This document shows, in pieces, positions 42,311 through 50,665 of a stretch of 64,000 nt of DNA. Source of the stretch: Celeribacter litoreus (GTDB lineage: Bacteria; Pseudomonadota; Alphaproteobacteria; Rhodobacterales; Rhodobacteraceae); the NCBI RefSeq assembly GCF_020165855.1, contig NZ_JAIUFY010000014.1, positions 372,001-436,000 of the forward strand, given 5' to 3'. Numbering within the stretch: position 1 is the stretch's first letter; every line of letters begins with the position of its first letter. Made by a program: the position numbers and the translations under genes. The notes under the pieces were generated by a model. That model had not been told where the DNA came from, ran no database searches, and was given only the letters and a program-made list of their open reading frames with translations.

Positions 42311-43315
42311 TCACTCGACGGCTGCGAGGTCGGCTTTGAGCTGTTCGAGGATCGCACCGGCTTGGTCGCCGCCAATCTCGAGGAACTCGGCCTCAACGGA
42401 GTCGGAGGTCGCCATGAACGGCGCGCGCTCTTCCTCGGTCAGCGTGGTGATGGTCATGGACGGTTTGGCTTCCATGATCTTTTCGAGCGACGCTTCGGTC
42501 AGGCCGTCCTGATAGTCGATGATGTAGTCAAACGCCGCGTCGATCGCATTGTTTACGAGCGCTTTGTCCTCCTCCGGTAGATCGTCGAAGAAGTCTTTGT
42601 TGGCCATCACAGCGGTGGTGAAGTTGTTGTGGCCTGCGCGGGTGATGTGATCTGTCACCTCATACATCTTCGTGGACTCGATGAAGAATGCGGGGTTCTC
42701 CTGGCCCTGAATGATGCCGGTCTGAAGCGCGCCGTAGACTTCACCCCACGGCAGCGGCGTCGGGGTCGCGCCGAAGGCTTTGTAGCTCTCGACCAGAAGC
42801 GGGTTGGTCATGACGCGGAATTTCACCTCGTCGAGATCCGCCGGACCGGAAACCGGCTCGGTCGTGGTCATCATGACCTCGCCTTCCGGGAACATGGTCA
42901 GCAGTTCAAGACCCTGCTCCGCGTAAAGCGGTGGGAACATTTCGTTGATCGCTTTGGACTCTTTAAAGAACGTCGCGAGCGTGCCGGTGTCCTGCGGCAG
43001 CAGATACGGCACAAAGAAGACCTGAGCTTCCGGGATCAGAGCGCCGGTGAAGCCCGGAGACTGGTCGACGAACTGCAGGATGCCGGATTGCGTCTGCTCC
43101 ATAATAGAGTCGGATTCACCGAGTGTACCGAAGGGGAAAAGCTGGACCTCGTGGTCGGAGTTGGCCTCGATCTCTTCCTTGAATTTTTGGGCGAATTTAC
43201 CCTGAACCTCGTCCATCGCTTCCTCGAAAGCGTAACGCCATGTGTCGGCCATTGCGCTTCCGGTGCCAAGGAGCAGAGCCATGGCGCTGGTGGCGAAAAA
43301 CTTTTGATATGACAT
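42311..43315 (-). CDS. uehA: Ectoine/5-hydroxyectoine TRAP binding protein
   Basis: A 334-residue periplasmic binding protein with a Sec signal (MSYQKFFATSAMALLLGTG, then AMA-DTWRYAF). The mature N-terminus WRYAFEEAMDEVQG resembles TeaA/UehA, in which an N-terminal Glu contacts the ectoine ring. The DctP signature Arg is in KFRVMTNPLLVES, followed by PLPWGEVYGALQTGIIQGQENP. It is first of uehABC-usp, with the enuR regulator gene directly upstream on the same strand and a direct-repeat element in the 190-bp gap. It captures the osmolyte for use as carbon and nitrogen source. Confidence 0.9.
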   Translation of the reverse strand: MSYQKFFATSAMALLLGTGSAMADTWRYAFEEAMDEVQGKFAQKFKEEIEANSDHEVQLFPFGTLGESDSIMEQTQSGILQFVDQSPGFTGALIPEAQVFFVPYLLPQDTGTLATFFKESKAINEMFPPLYAEQGLELLTMFPEGEVMMTTTEPVSGPADLDEVKFRVMTNPLLVESYKAFGATPTPLPWGEVYGALQTGIIQGQENPAFFIESTKMYEVTDHITRAGHNNFTTAVMANKDFFDDLPEEDKALVNNAIDAAFDYIIDYQDGLTEASLEKIMEAKPSMTITTLTEEERAPFMATSDSVEAEFLEIGGDQAGAILEQLKADLAAVE

Positions 43316-43445
43316 ATAAATTTGTCCCCTGTGTTCAGTTCAATTGGTCGCAGGTTTCATGCGACAAAACTTGGTTTTACACCGCAGGGCTTAGCAGCCG
43401 CGGCTCACACGCAAGACTCTGGGTCAGGTCAAACTCAAGTCAATG

Positions 43446-43477
43446 TTTATATTGAACCATGACAATTTGAGCCATGA
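43446..43477 (-). promoter_or_regulatory. Candidate EnuR operator and -10 box upstream of uehA
   Basis: On the plus strand TTGAACCATGA (43452-43462) is repeated as TTGAGCCATGA (43467-43477), with one difference and a 15-bp period. Read on the minus strand the repeats lie immediately upstream of TATAAA (43451-43446), a plausible -10 for uehA. Direct repeats are usual for MocR/GntR-type regulators; repression by EnuR binding here is inference. Confidence 0.5.
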
Positions 43478-43505
43478 TGAACTGGCTTTGACAGCTTTCG
43501 GGCGG

Positions 43506-44870
43506 TCAAAACTGAGGCAAAATCCCCTGAAGAATCCGCAATGATTTCTCCAGATCACGCCGTGATCCGGCACCAAGGCACAGCCGGACTGCGGGTGTCG
43601 ACTCGGTGACGGCAAATCCTGCGCCCGGAGCGACCGCAACATCCTGCTCCAAGGCGCGGGCGACGAAGGTGTCTTCGTCCATTGTCGGCGGCAGAGTGAG
43701 CCACCTGTGGAGCGTGTGCAGGCTCCCTGTGCAGTTTGGGCCGAGGATGGAATGAGCGAGCCGGTTCCGTGCCGCCAATTCCACACGATGCGCGGCCAGC
43801 ACCTTGTCGGCAGTCCCGCTTTCGATCCAGTCCCGCGCGAGTTCTGCGATGAGGGGCGTTGCCATCCATGCCGATGCCAAATGGCGATTTGTCACGTGTT
43901 CGAACAGTCCCTCCGGCATCACCAAAAACCCGAGCCGGAGGCCCGGCGATACGCATTTTGTCAACGCCGTGAAATAGAATGCCTGACGGGGGGCCACGCT
44001 TGAAATGGGCGGCGGGCGACGGGCGGGAAGCGGGCCGAGCGGGTCGCTCTCGAGGATGGTCAATCCGGTCTCCACAGCCGCTTCTGCGAGGGCCTCGCGC
44101 CGCTCCTTATCCATGATGTGCGGGATCGGTCCTGCGCCAGAAGGAAGGATGAAGAGTGCCTTCATGAGACCGGCGGACTCTTGTGCCGCTGCACGCAAGG
44201 CGTCGGGGATCATGCCGCGCTCGTCGCTCTCGATCGGGTGCAGTTGCACGTTGAGGGCTCTGGCGGCCTGCTTGAGTGTGTGGGTCGTCACAGGGTCACA
44301 GGCGACGACATCTCCTGCGGTCAGCACCGATGACATTGCGACAAACATTGCCGGCGTCGTGCCATTGGTGATCAGAACGCGGCGCCCACCCGCGAGGATG
44401 CCGCAGCGGGACAGCCAGTCGGAGGCCATGTCCGCATAGCGGGCCGCGGTCAGCTCCGGTCGCAATCCGTGGATGACGTTCTCATGCAAGTCGCCTGAGA
44501 GGCGTTGCAGGCTCTCGGCCCACGCCGTCTGTGCCTGTTTGAGGGAGACAGGCGTCATCAGAGAGAGATCATAGCGCGGCAGACGCGGGATCGTGCTGTG
44601 CCAGGGGGTTTCCATCGTCTCGGGCGGCAGCGAGTTCACAAATGTCCCGCGCCCGACTTCTCCGGCGATGAGATCGGCGCGGATCAGCTCCTCATAGGCG
44701 CGGCTCACGGTCTGGACGGAGACTTTCAACTCCCACGCGAGCTGTCTATGCGTGGGCAAACGGTCGCCCGCACGCAAAGTCCCCGCGCTGATCGCTGCAG
44801 CGATGGCTTGGGCGAGGCTGCGGTAGGCTGGGCGTGTGATGTCTTCGGGGGTGAGAGGCCAATGCGACAT
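43506..44870 (-). CDS. enuR: MocR/GntR-type ectoine-utilisation regulator
   Basis: A 454-residue MocR-family regulator. The winged HTH of the GntR superfamily is at about 13-78 (AGDRLPTHRQLAWELKVSVQTVSRAYEELIRA). It is joined to a class-I aminotransferase-like domain with the PLP-anchoring lysine in TALTK (Lys305) and Asp in LESDPLG. EnuR of Ruegeria pomeroyi is known to be a PLP-dependent repressor responding to the catabolic intermediates N-alpha-acetyl-diaminobutyrate and diaminobutyrate. Its place next to uehABC and the ectoine hydrolase gene supports orthology. Some aminotransferase residues are altered (for example LPSGAGP where enzymes have a His-x-x-Pro-x-Gly loop), fitting a sensor rather than an enzyme. 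Confidence 0.9.
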   Translation of the reverse strand: MSHWPLTPEDITRPAYRSLAQAIAAAISAGTLRAGDRLPTHRQLAWELKVSVQTVSRAYEELIRADLIAGEVGRGTFVNSLPPETMETPWHSTIPRLPRYDLSLMTPVSLKQAQTAWAESLQRLSGDLHENVIHGLRPELTAARYADMASDWLSRCGILAGGRRVLITNGTTPAMFVAMSSVLTAGDVVACDPVTTHTLKQAARALNVQLHPIESDERGMIPDALRAAAQESAGLMKALFILPSGAGPIPHIMDKERREALAEAAVETGLTILESDPLGPLPARRPPPISSVAPRQAFYFTALTKCVSPGLRLGFLVMPEGLFEHVTNRHLASAWMATPLIAELARDWIESGTADKVLAAHRVELAARNRLAHSILGPNCTGSLHTLHRWLTLPPTMDEDTFVARALEQDVAVAPGAGFAVTESTPAVRLCLGAGSRRDLEKSLRILQGILPQF

Positions 44871-44921
44871 GGTGCGGGATCGTTGCTCAGGCCGTCAGGA
44901 TTGTCCAGTGCGGCTCCGTGC

Positions 44922-45614
44922 TCATTTCTGCATCCGCGCAAAACTTAGGGAGATGTGTCCCCGCCGGATATGGCCGATCGCATCGAGGTCCCCGAGCTTG
45001 AGCGCGTCGAGAATGTCCTGCACCTCGCCTGCGTAGATCTCGATCTCCTGCATCAGGTCGATCTGGGATGCGGTCACTTGCTGAAGCCAGATCCGCGCCG
45101 TGCGGAAATACAGGCGTTCGGACATCAGGCGCAGCGGAGCGTTGGCGGTGAGGTCCAGAAGCGTCAGGAACATGTCCCGATCCAGCATCGAGAACTCTTT
45201 GGCGGACGGTGCGGATTTGAGCGCTTCTGCCCGGCCCAAGAGCTGTTCGACCCGCGCAATCAGCGCAGGAGAAGGAGGCACAGTATCGAGAGAGGTCTGC
45301 AAGAGGACGAGCTCTTTGCGCAAGCGATACACCTGCGCAAGTTCTGCCATGTCCATCGTTGTGACCATCGTGCCGACGCCATGCACTGAGGTCACGAGCC
45401 CCTCATCCTCCAAACGCGCGAGAACGCGTCGCAGCGGCGTGCGCGAAATCCCGAATTCGGTGGCCAACTCCGTCTCCGAGAGTTTCATCCCCGGCGGATA
45501 TTCCAACAGACAGATCCGGCTGCGCATATCGTCGTGAATTTTATCAAAACGATCCCGCGCGCTCAGGGATTCTGGCAACGGCTCATCGCGCGGGTCAGTC
45601 AGCGTCTCGTCCAC
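44922..45614 (-). CDS. GntR-family regulator of the FadR/FCD subfamily
   Basis: A 230-residue regulator. The N-terminal winged HTH is GMKLSETELATEFGISRTPLRRVLARLEDEGLV (about residues 42-74). An all-helical FCD-like effector domain follows (LAQVYRLRKELVLLQTSL, DRDMFLTLLDLT, ALKLGDLDAIGHIRRGH). Its start overlaps the end of the ArgE-like gene by 20 bp, so it is translated from the doeA-deacetylase transcript. It is a second regulator of GntR type in the ectoine cluster, beside EnuR. A TGTATACA palindrome at 48076-48083 in front of doeA/eutB is the kind of site FCD regulators bind. Confidence 0.88.
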   Translation of the reverse strand: MDETLTDPRDEPLPESLSARDRFDKIHDDMRSRICLLEYPPGMKLSETELATEFGISRTPLRRVLARLEDEGLVTSVHGVGTMVTTMDMAELAQVYRLRKELVLLQTSLDTVPPSPALIARVEQLLGRAEALKSAPSAKEFSMLDRDMFLTLLDLTANAPLRLMSERLYFRTARIWLQQVTASQIDLMQEIEIYAGEVQDILDALKLGDLDAIGHIRRGHISLSFARMQK

Positions 45615-46767
45615 CGTATATCTCTCCCAAACGGTCCAGCATGGCCAAGGACTGGCTCAGCTGATCAAGCGCGATATATTCGTCCGGTTTGTGCGCCTGA
45701 TCAATAGACCCCGGTCCGCAAATCACGGCCTCCATGCCAATTTGTTGGAAGAGACCCGCCTCAGTCCCGAACGGCACCACATCGCAGGTGTTGGCCCCCG
45801 TCAGGCGGCAGATGAGATCGCGGGCCGCGTTGTCATCCATGGGCATCAGGCCCGCGACCTCGCCAATGATCTCGGTCGAAATATCTGCATAGGGCGCAAC
45901 GCGGCGCATGTCGGGCAACAGGACGTCGCCCACATAGGTCGCAAGGTCGCGTTTCACGAAGTCCATATCGTCCTGCACGACGGGCCGCATTTCCCACTCC
46001 AGCGTTGCTTTGCCTGCGATCACATTGTGCGCATGTCCGCCTTTGAGACCGCCGATGTTGATCGTCGTGTAGGGCGGATCAAACCGTGACCCTTCCGGAC
46101 AGCGCGCGATCAGAGCCGCGCGGAGTTGCATTAGACGATTGATATACCGCGCCGCATATTCGACGGCATTCACGCCCTTTTCCGGCGCGGATCCGTGTCC
46201 CTCGGCGCCCGTAAAGGTCACGGTGTATTCACAGCACCCTTTGTGACCCTCAATGACCCGCATCTCGGTCGGCTCACCGATGAGCGCCATTGCCGGACGG
46301 ATTTCGCGCTCGCGCAAAACGTCTACGAGATCGCGTGCCCCGAGACAGCCGACCTCTTCGTCATGGGTAAAGGCAAAGTGGATCGGGCGCTCCGTGGCGG
46401 CCGCTTTCAGGCTGTCGAGCTTCGTCAAACACGTCGCGATAAAGCCCTTCATGTCGCAGGTGCCGCGCCCGTAGAGTTTGCCGTCGCGCTCGACCATCGC
46501 GAACGGATCGCTGGTCCACGGCTGATCCTCGACCGGCACCACATCGCTATGGCCCGAGAGGACAAGCCCACCCGCGCGCTCCGGTCCGAGCGTGGCAAAG
46601 AGGTTGGCCTTTTGGCCGCTCTCGTCCTCCATCACCTCGACACGCGCACCGGCGCTCTCCAACCTCTCTGCAATGTAGGAGATCGCGGAGAGGTTGCTTT
46701 GCGAGGACACGGTGGGAAAGGCGATGAGATCGCCGAGAATGTCCCGACAGGTCGTCAGATCAGGCAT
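45595..46767 (-). CDS. M20-family deacetylase (ArgE-like), probable N-acetyl-diaminobutyrate deacetylase
   Basis: A 390-residue M20 zinc hydrolase of the acetylornithine deacetylase type. The ATG at 46767 is 2 bp after the ectoine hydrolase stop. Metal and catalytic motifs are LSGHSDVVP (His-x-Asp), GRGTCDMKG, and FTHDEEVGCLG with the general-base and ligand Glu pair. ArgE removes acetyl from N-alpha-acetylornithine; N-alpha-acetyl-L-2,4-diaminobutyrate, the product of ectoine hydrolase, is one methylene shorter. In known clusters this step is done by DoeB/EutE, an AstE/AspA-family enzyme that is not present in this window. Replacement by this ArgE-like protein is therefore the simplest reading. 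Confidence 0.85.
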   Translation of the reverse strand: MPDLTTCRDILGDLIAFPTVSSQSNLSAISYIAERLESAGARVEVMEDESGQKANLFATLGPERAGGLVLSGHSDVVPVEDQPWTSDPFAMVERDGKLYGRGTCDMKGFIATCLTKLDSLKAAATERPIHFAFTHDEEVGCLGARDLVDVLREREIRPAMALIGEPTEMRVIEGHKGCCEYTVTFTGAEGHGSAPEKGVNAVEYAARYINRLMQLRAALIARCPEGSRFDPPYTTINIGGLKGGHAHNVIAGKATLEWEMRPVVQDDMDFVKRDLATYVGDVLLPDMRRVAPYADISTEIIGEVAGLMPMDDNAARDLICRLTGANTCDVVPFGTEAGLFQQIGMEAVICGPGSIDQAHKPDEYIALDQLSQSLAMLDRLGEIYGGRDAD

Positions 46768-46769
46768 GA

Positions 46770-47954
46770 TCAGTCTTTCACATAGAGTTTGCGCGGCACA
46801 TTGCAGAGCGGCTCTGCGGCGCCTTCTTCGCGAATGACGATGGTCTCGGTCGTTTCCATGCCCCAACCGTCCATCCAGAGGCCGGGCATAAAGTGGAAGG
46901 TCATCCCGGGTTCCAGAACGGTCTCGTCTGTTGCGCGCAGCGACACGGTATGCTCGCCCCAATCCGGCGGGTAGGAGAGGCCGACGGCATAGCCGCATCG
47001 GTTCGGGCGCTCGATCCCGACCTTGATCAGTTCGGCATCCAGAGCGCGGGCGATATCACACGCGCGGTTGCCTGCGCGCGCGACCTCAATCCCCGCATTT
47101 ACGCCTGCGGTGAGGGCCTCCGCCGCGTCGGTCATAAAACTCGGTGGTTTGCCGAAGAAAATGGTCCGGCACAGCGGCGCGTGATAGCGGCGATAGCAGC
47201 CGGATTGCTCGATAAAGGTGGCTTCGCCCTTTTTGAGCGCCTCTCCGTTCCACGTCAGGTGCGGGGCAGAGGCATCTTCACCCGACGGCAGGAGCGGCAC
47301 AATCGCCGGATAATCGCCCCAGCTGTCATCCTCACCCTGCACGGCGGTCTTGAACAACTCGCCCACGAGATCGTGCTTGCGCATCCCCGGTTCCGCGATC
47401 TCCATGGCGTGTTCGATCACCAGTTCGGAAATCCGCGCGGCGCGGCGCATGAAGCCGAGCTCTTCTGACGACTTGATCAGGCGGTTCCAGTTCACGAGCG
47501 TCGAAGCGTCCACAAATTCCGCCTCCGGCATCCCTTCAAGCAGGACAGAGAACGCGCGGGCGGTGAAGTAGTAGGTCTCCATCTCGATGCCGATGCGTTT
47601 GTTGCCGTAGCCCATAATGCGCAGATGCGAGGCGAGGTCTTCCATCGGGTGAATGTCCGTCGCCTGAATATAGCGGTCCGCGTAGGAGATGATCTTGTCA
47701 TGCTCCATCCAGACCGTGCGTTTCGCGCCATTGGCGTCCTGCATCCGGCCCCACCAGATCGGATCGCCGTCCATTGGTAGGATCACGCCTTGATGCACAT
47801 AGAAAGACCATCCGTCATAGCCCGTCAGCCAGTTCTGGTTGGACGGGTTCGTGACGAACAGAACATCGATTCCGGCCTCTGCCATGGATTCGCGTGTGAG
47901 GCGGATGCGTCGGTCATATTCTGCGTGAGAGAATGGAGCGTTCTCGATCGGCAT
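46770..47954 (-). CDS. doeA: Ectoine hydrolase (DoeA/EutD, M24 creatinase-like)
   Basis: A 394-residue M24-family protein. The second ATG (47954) is used because the product then starts MPIENAPFSHAEYDRR, a DoeA-like N-terminus; an ATG at 47978 adds eight residues. Recognisable segments are NPSNQNWLTGYDGWSFYVHQ, IGIEMETYYFTARAF and GYAVGLSYPPDWGEHTVSL. The metal ligands of true M24 aminopeptidases are not kept: IEQSGCYRRYHAPLCRT stands where two Asp ligands would be, as in creatinase-type members. The enzyme opens the ectoine ring to N-acetyl-diaminobutyrate. It heads the minus-strand catabolic run and is divergent from eutB. Confidence 0.9.
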   Translation of the reverse strand: MPIENAPFSHAEYDRRIRLTRESMAEAGIDVLFVTNPSNQNWLTGYDGWSFYVHQGVILPMDGDPIWWGRMQDANGAKRTVWMEHDKIISYADRYIQATDIHPMEDLASHLRIMGYGNKRIGIEMETYYFTARAFSVLLEGMPEAEFVDASTLVNWNRLIKSSEELGFMRRAARISELVIEHAMEIAEPGMRKHDLVGELFKTAVQGEDDSWGDYPAIVPLLPSGEDASAPHLTWNGEALKKGEATFIEQSGCYRRYHAPLCRTIFFGKPPSFMTDAAEALTAGVNAGIEVARAGNRACDIARALDAELIKVGIERPNRCGYAVGLSYPPDWGEHTVSLRATDETVLEPGMTFHFMPGLWMDGWGMETTETIVIREEGAAEPLCNVPRKLYVKD

Positions 47955-48055
47955 GTTTTTCTCGCAATTTGTGCACATCTTGTGCGGTTTCGTGTGAGGC
48001 TTCCGTCGGAAGTCTCTCTAAATAGGCATTTAATTGAGGGTATTGCCATTAATCG

Positions 48056-48083
48056 GCAAGTGATTCACTTGCTGTTGTATACA
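48056..48083. promoter_or_regulatory. Two palindromes in the doeA-eutB divergent promoter region
   Basis: GCAAGTGA-T-TCACTTGC (48056-48072) is a perfect 8-bp dyad around one base. Three bases further, TGTATACA (48076-48083) is a perfect 8-bp palindrome of the kind bound by FadR/FCD GntR regulators. Either could be the target of the GntR regulator at 44922-45614, EnuR or the AsnC-type regulator. Confidence 0.5.
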
Positions 48084-48203
48084 TCTGTTGGATAAGCAGG
48101 TTCGTGACGTCAATAAAAATCAATGGGGACCGTGATTGAAATCGCGTGAGGCAGGTCAATTTGCTGCGCGTTTGATCTTTCGCGAACAAAGAGGAGAGCA
48201 GTG

Positions 48204-49199
48204 ATGGTTGCGATAACGGACGTGCTCATGGCGGCGACGGCGATCAAAGGCGTCGCTGACGCCACGCCGCTCGTCCCTTCGGCGCTTTCGCGGCGGTTAG
48301 GGGGGGATTTGTGGCTCAAATTGGAGACCTGCCAACCCATCGGCGCGTTCAAGCTGCGCGGGGCGTCGAACGCGGTTGCGCATTTGCCGGCGGGCGCGTC
48401 CGGTGTGACCTGCTGCTCGACCGGCAACCACGGGCGCGCCGTCGCCTATGCCGCCGCCGCGCGTGGGCTGCGGGCGGTGATCTGCATGTCTGAGCTTGTC
48501 CCGGAGGCGAAGGTCGACGGCATCCGCGCCTTGGGCGCAGAGGTGCACATCCATGGCCGTTCGCAGGATGAGGCCCAGATCGAGGCCCTGCGCCTGTCGC
48601 GCAATGAGGGGCTGGTCGATATCTCCCCGTTTGATGATCCGCATGTGATCGCGGGGCAGGGGACGATTGCACTTGAAATGCTCACCGCGCGACCCGATCT
48701 CGACACTCTGCTCATCCCGCTCTCTGGCGGCGGTCTTGCGGCAGGCATGGCGGTCGCGGCGCGCGCACTCAATCCGGATATCCGCCTGATCGGGATCACC
48801 ATGGACCGCGGCGCGGCGATGGCGGCATCAATAGAGGCAGGGCATCCTGTCGAGGTGGAGGAAGTCCCAAGCCTCGCCGACAGTCTCGGTGGGGGCATCG
48901 GCCTGAAGAATAAACATTCCTTCCGGCTCTGTCGCGACCTCCTCGATGAGGTCGTGCTCGTCACTGAGGCGGAGATCTACGCTGCGCTTCAGGCGCTCTA
49001 CTATGAAGACCGCATGGTCGCGGAGGGCGCCTGTGTTGTTGGCATCGCCGCGCTCATGGCGGGAAAAGTCACCCCTAGCCCGCAGATGGGCACCGTAATT
49101 ACGGGTCGCAACGTCGGTATGGCGCAATTCACCCGAGTGATCACCGGACAGGACGTGATCCTCGGCGATCTGACTGTGAAAGGACATCCCTATGGCTGA
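48204..49199 (+). CDS. eutB: Threonine dehydratase-like PLP enzyme of hydroxyectoine catabolism (EutB)
   Basis: A 331-residue fold-type II PLP enzyme. The ATG at 48204 is 7 nt from GAGGAG; GTG at 48201 is possible. The Schiff-base lysine is Lys50 in GAFKLRGASN, the substrate-side loop is STGNHGRAVA, and the phosphate-binding glycine loop is LSGGGLAAGMA. EutB in ectoine clusters is thought to help convert 5-hydroxyectoine to ectoine together with EutC and EutA. Its last 8 bp overlap eutC, showing tight coupling. Ordinary serine/threonine dehydratase activity is the alternative by sequence alone. Confidence 0.87.
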   Translation: MVAITDVLMAATAIKGVADATPLVPSALSRRLGGDLWLKLETCQPIGAFKLRGASNAVAHLPAGASGVTCCSTGNHGRAVAYAAAARGLRAVICMSELVPEAKVDGIRALGAEVHIHGRSQDEAQIEALRLSRNEGLVDISPFDDPHVIAGQGTIALEMLTARPDLDTLLIPLSGGGLAAGMAVAARALNPDIRLIGITMDRGAAMAASIEAGHPVEVEEVPSLADSLGGGIGLKNKHSFRLCRDLLDEVVLVTEAEIYAALQALYYEDRMVAEGACVVGIAALMAGKVTPSPQMGTVITGRNVGMAQFTRVITGQDVILGDLTVKGHPYG

Positions 49200-50169
49200 C
49201 ATTCGTATCGTGACTGAATCCGAGCTTCGTAAGGTCGTTTCCCTTGATCTCGACACCATCGATGTGATCGAAAACGGTTTTCGCGCTCTTGCGTCGGGTG
49301 GCGTCGTTATGCCGCCGGTTCTGTCGATGGCGATTGAGGAGCATCACGGCGAAGTCGACGTTAAAACTGCTTATGTGCCGGGGTTCAACGGGTTCGCGCT
49401 TAAGGTTTCCCCCGGTTTTTTTGATAACCCCAAACTCGGCCTGCCGTCCCTCAACGGCTTGATGATCCTTCTGTCCGCCAAAACGGGACTTGTGCAGGCG
49501 GTGTTTCTCGACAACGGGTATCTCACGGACATTCGCACCGCCGCCGCAGGCGCCGTCGCCGCACGCCACCTCGCGCCAGAGGTCGAAACGGCGGGTGTGA
49601 TCGGCACGGGCGTCCAAGCACGACTGCAGATGCAGGCGGCCCATCTCGTCCGTCCGTTCAAGCGCTGTCTCGTCTGGGGCCGCGACGCTGAAAAAGCGGC
49701 TGTCTGCGCCTCTGATATCGCGCTTGCCACAGGGGCGGAGGTGGAGGTCATGACCGAGATCGCGCCACTTGTCGCGCAGAGCCAGCTTGTCGTCACCACG
49801 ACACCGTCCACGGAGCCGCTGATCACTGCGGATATGCTCCATGACGGACTGCATATCACCGCGATGGGGTCCGATCAGTCTGGCAAGACAGAGATTGATC
49901 CCTATGCGCTCGATGCTGCGACGCTCTATGTCTGTGATCGGGTGAGCCAGTGCGAGGCCTTGGGCGAATTGCGCGGCGCGCGGGAGATGGGCCTCATGCC
50001 CGCCACGCCGCCCGAACTCGGCCAGATCATCACCGGCCAGATGGCAGGACGCACGGATCCGACCGACATCACGATCTGCGATCTGACCGGCACAGGGGTG
50101 CAGGATACCGCCATCGCCACCCATGTTGCTGCCCATTTGGGGGATGCAGGCACAGTGATTTCCACGTAA
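49192..50169 (+). CDS. eutC: Ornithine cyclodeaminase/mu-crystallin-like protein (EutC)
   Basis: A 325-residue protein of the ornithine cyclodeaminase family. The dimerisation/substrate domain includes KTAYVPGFNGFALKVSPGF. The Rossmann segment is VIGTGVQARLQMQAAHLV (about residues 139-156), with TTPSTEPLI and GLHITAMGSDQSGKTEIDP following, all typical of the family. It is translationally coupled to eutB. Only eutB and eutC of the usual eutABC set are present here; no Asp/Glu-racemase-type eutA was found in the window. Confidence 0.88.
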   Translation: MADIRIVTESELRKVVSLDLDTIDVIENGFRALASGGVVMPPVLSMAIEEHHGEVDVKTAYVPGFNGFALKVSPGFFDNPKLGLPSLNGLMILLSAKTGLVQAVFLDNGYLTDIRTAAAGAVAARHLAPEVETAGVIGTGVQARLQMQAAHLVRPFKRCLVWGRDAEKAAVCASDIALATGAEVEVMTEIAPLVAQSQLVVTTTPSTEPLITADMLHDGLHITAMGSDQSGKTEIDPYALDAATLYVCDRVSQCEALGELRGAREMGLMPATPPELGQIITGQMAGRTDPTDITICDLTGTGVQDTAIATHVAAHLGDAGTVIST

Positions 50170-50179
50170 GTCTGTGACC

Positions 50180-50665
50180 ATGATCAAACTCGACGCCCGC
50201 GACTTCGACATTCTGCGTGTTCTGGCCCGAGAGGGCCGGATCTCCAAATCTGCGCTCGCCGAAAAGATCGGCCTATCACCCACGCCCGCGTGGGAGCGAT
50301 TGAAAAAGCTGGAAAAAGCGGGGCTGATCGAGGGCTATCGCGCCGACATCAATCTCCGAAAACTCGGCCCCTCCGTGACCGTGTTCGTCGCCGCCGAACT
50401 TGCGGATCACACGCAGGCCTCGTTCCAGACGTTCGAAGCCTCTCTTCAAGCGCATGAGGAAATTGTGGCCTGCTGGGCTCTGGGCGGGGGGTTCGATTAC
50501 CTGATGCAAATCGTGACACGCGACATCGACGCCTATCAGCGGCTAATTGATACGCTGCTTGATGCCCGCATCGGAATCGCCCGCTATTTTACCTATATCG
50601 TCACTAAGCAGGTCAAAGGTGGTGGGCCTCCGCCGCTCGGATTGTTTGTCGACGACGGCGCGTAG
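50180..50665 (+). CDS. asnC: Lrp/AsnC-family regulator of the ectoine genes (AsnC/DoeX)
   Basis: A 161-residue Lrp/AsnC protein. The N-terminal HTH spans LDARDFDILRVLAREGRISKSALAEKIGLSPTPAWERLKKL (about residues 3-43). The C-terminal RAM-type ligand domain includes VACWALGGGFDYLMQIV and ARIGIARYFTYIVTKQVK. The start could be ATG at 50180 or GTG at 50174; neither has a strong ribosome site, so translation may depend on eutC. DoeX-type regulators are known in ectoine clusters and bind the doe control region. An 8-bp inverted repeat spans its stop codon. Confidence 0.9.
   Translation: MIKLDARDFDILRVLAREGRISKSALAEKIGLSPTPAWERLKKLEKAGLIEGYRADINLRKLGPSVTVFVAAELADHTQASFQTFEASLQAHEEIVACWALGGGFDYLMQIVTRDIDAYQRLIDTLLDARIGIARYFTYIVTKQVKGGGPPPLGLFVDDGA

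Noticed and set aside
46768-46998. Arg-rich N-terminal extension of the ArgE-like gene
   Set aside because: The extension reads out of frame through the ectoine hydrolase gene. The ATG at 46767, directly after the hydrolase stop, gives a normal ArgE N-terminus.
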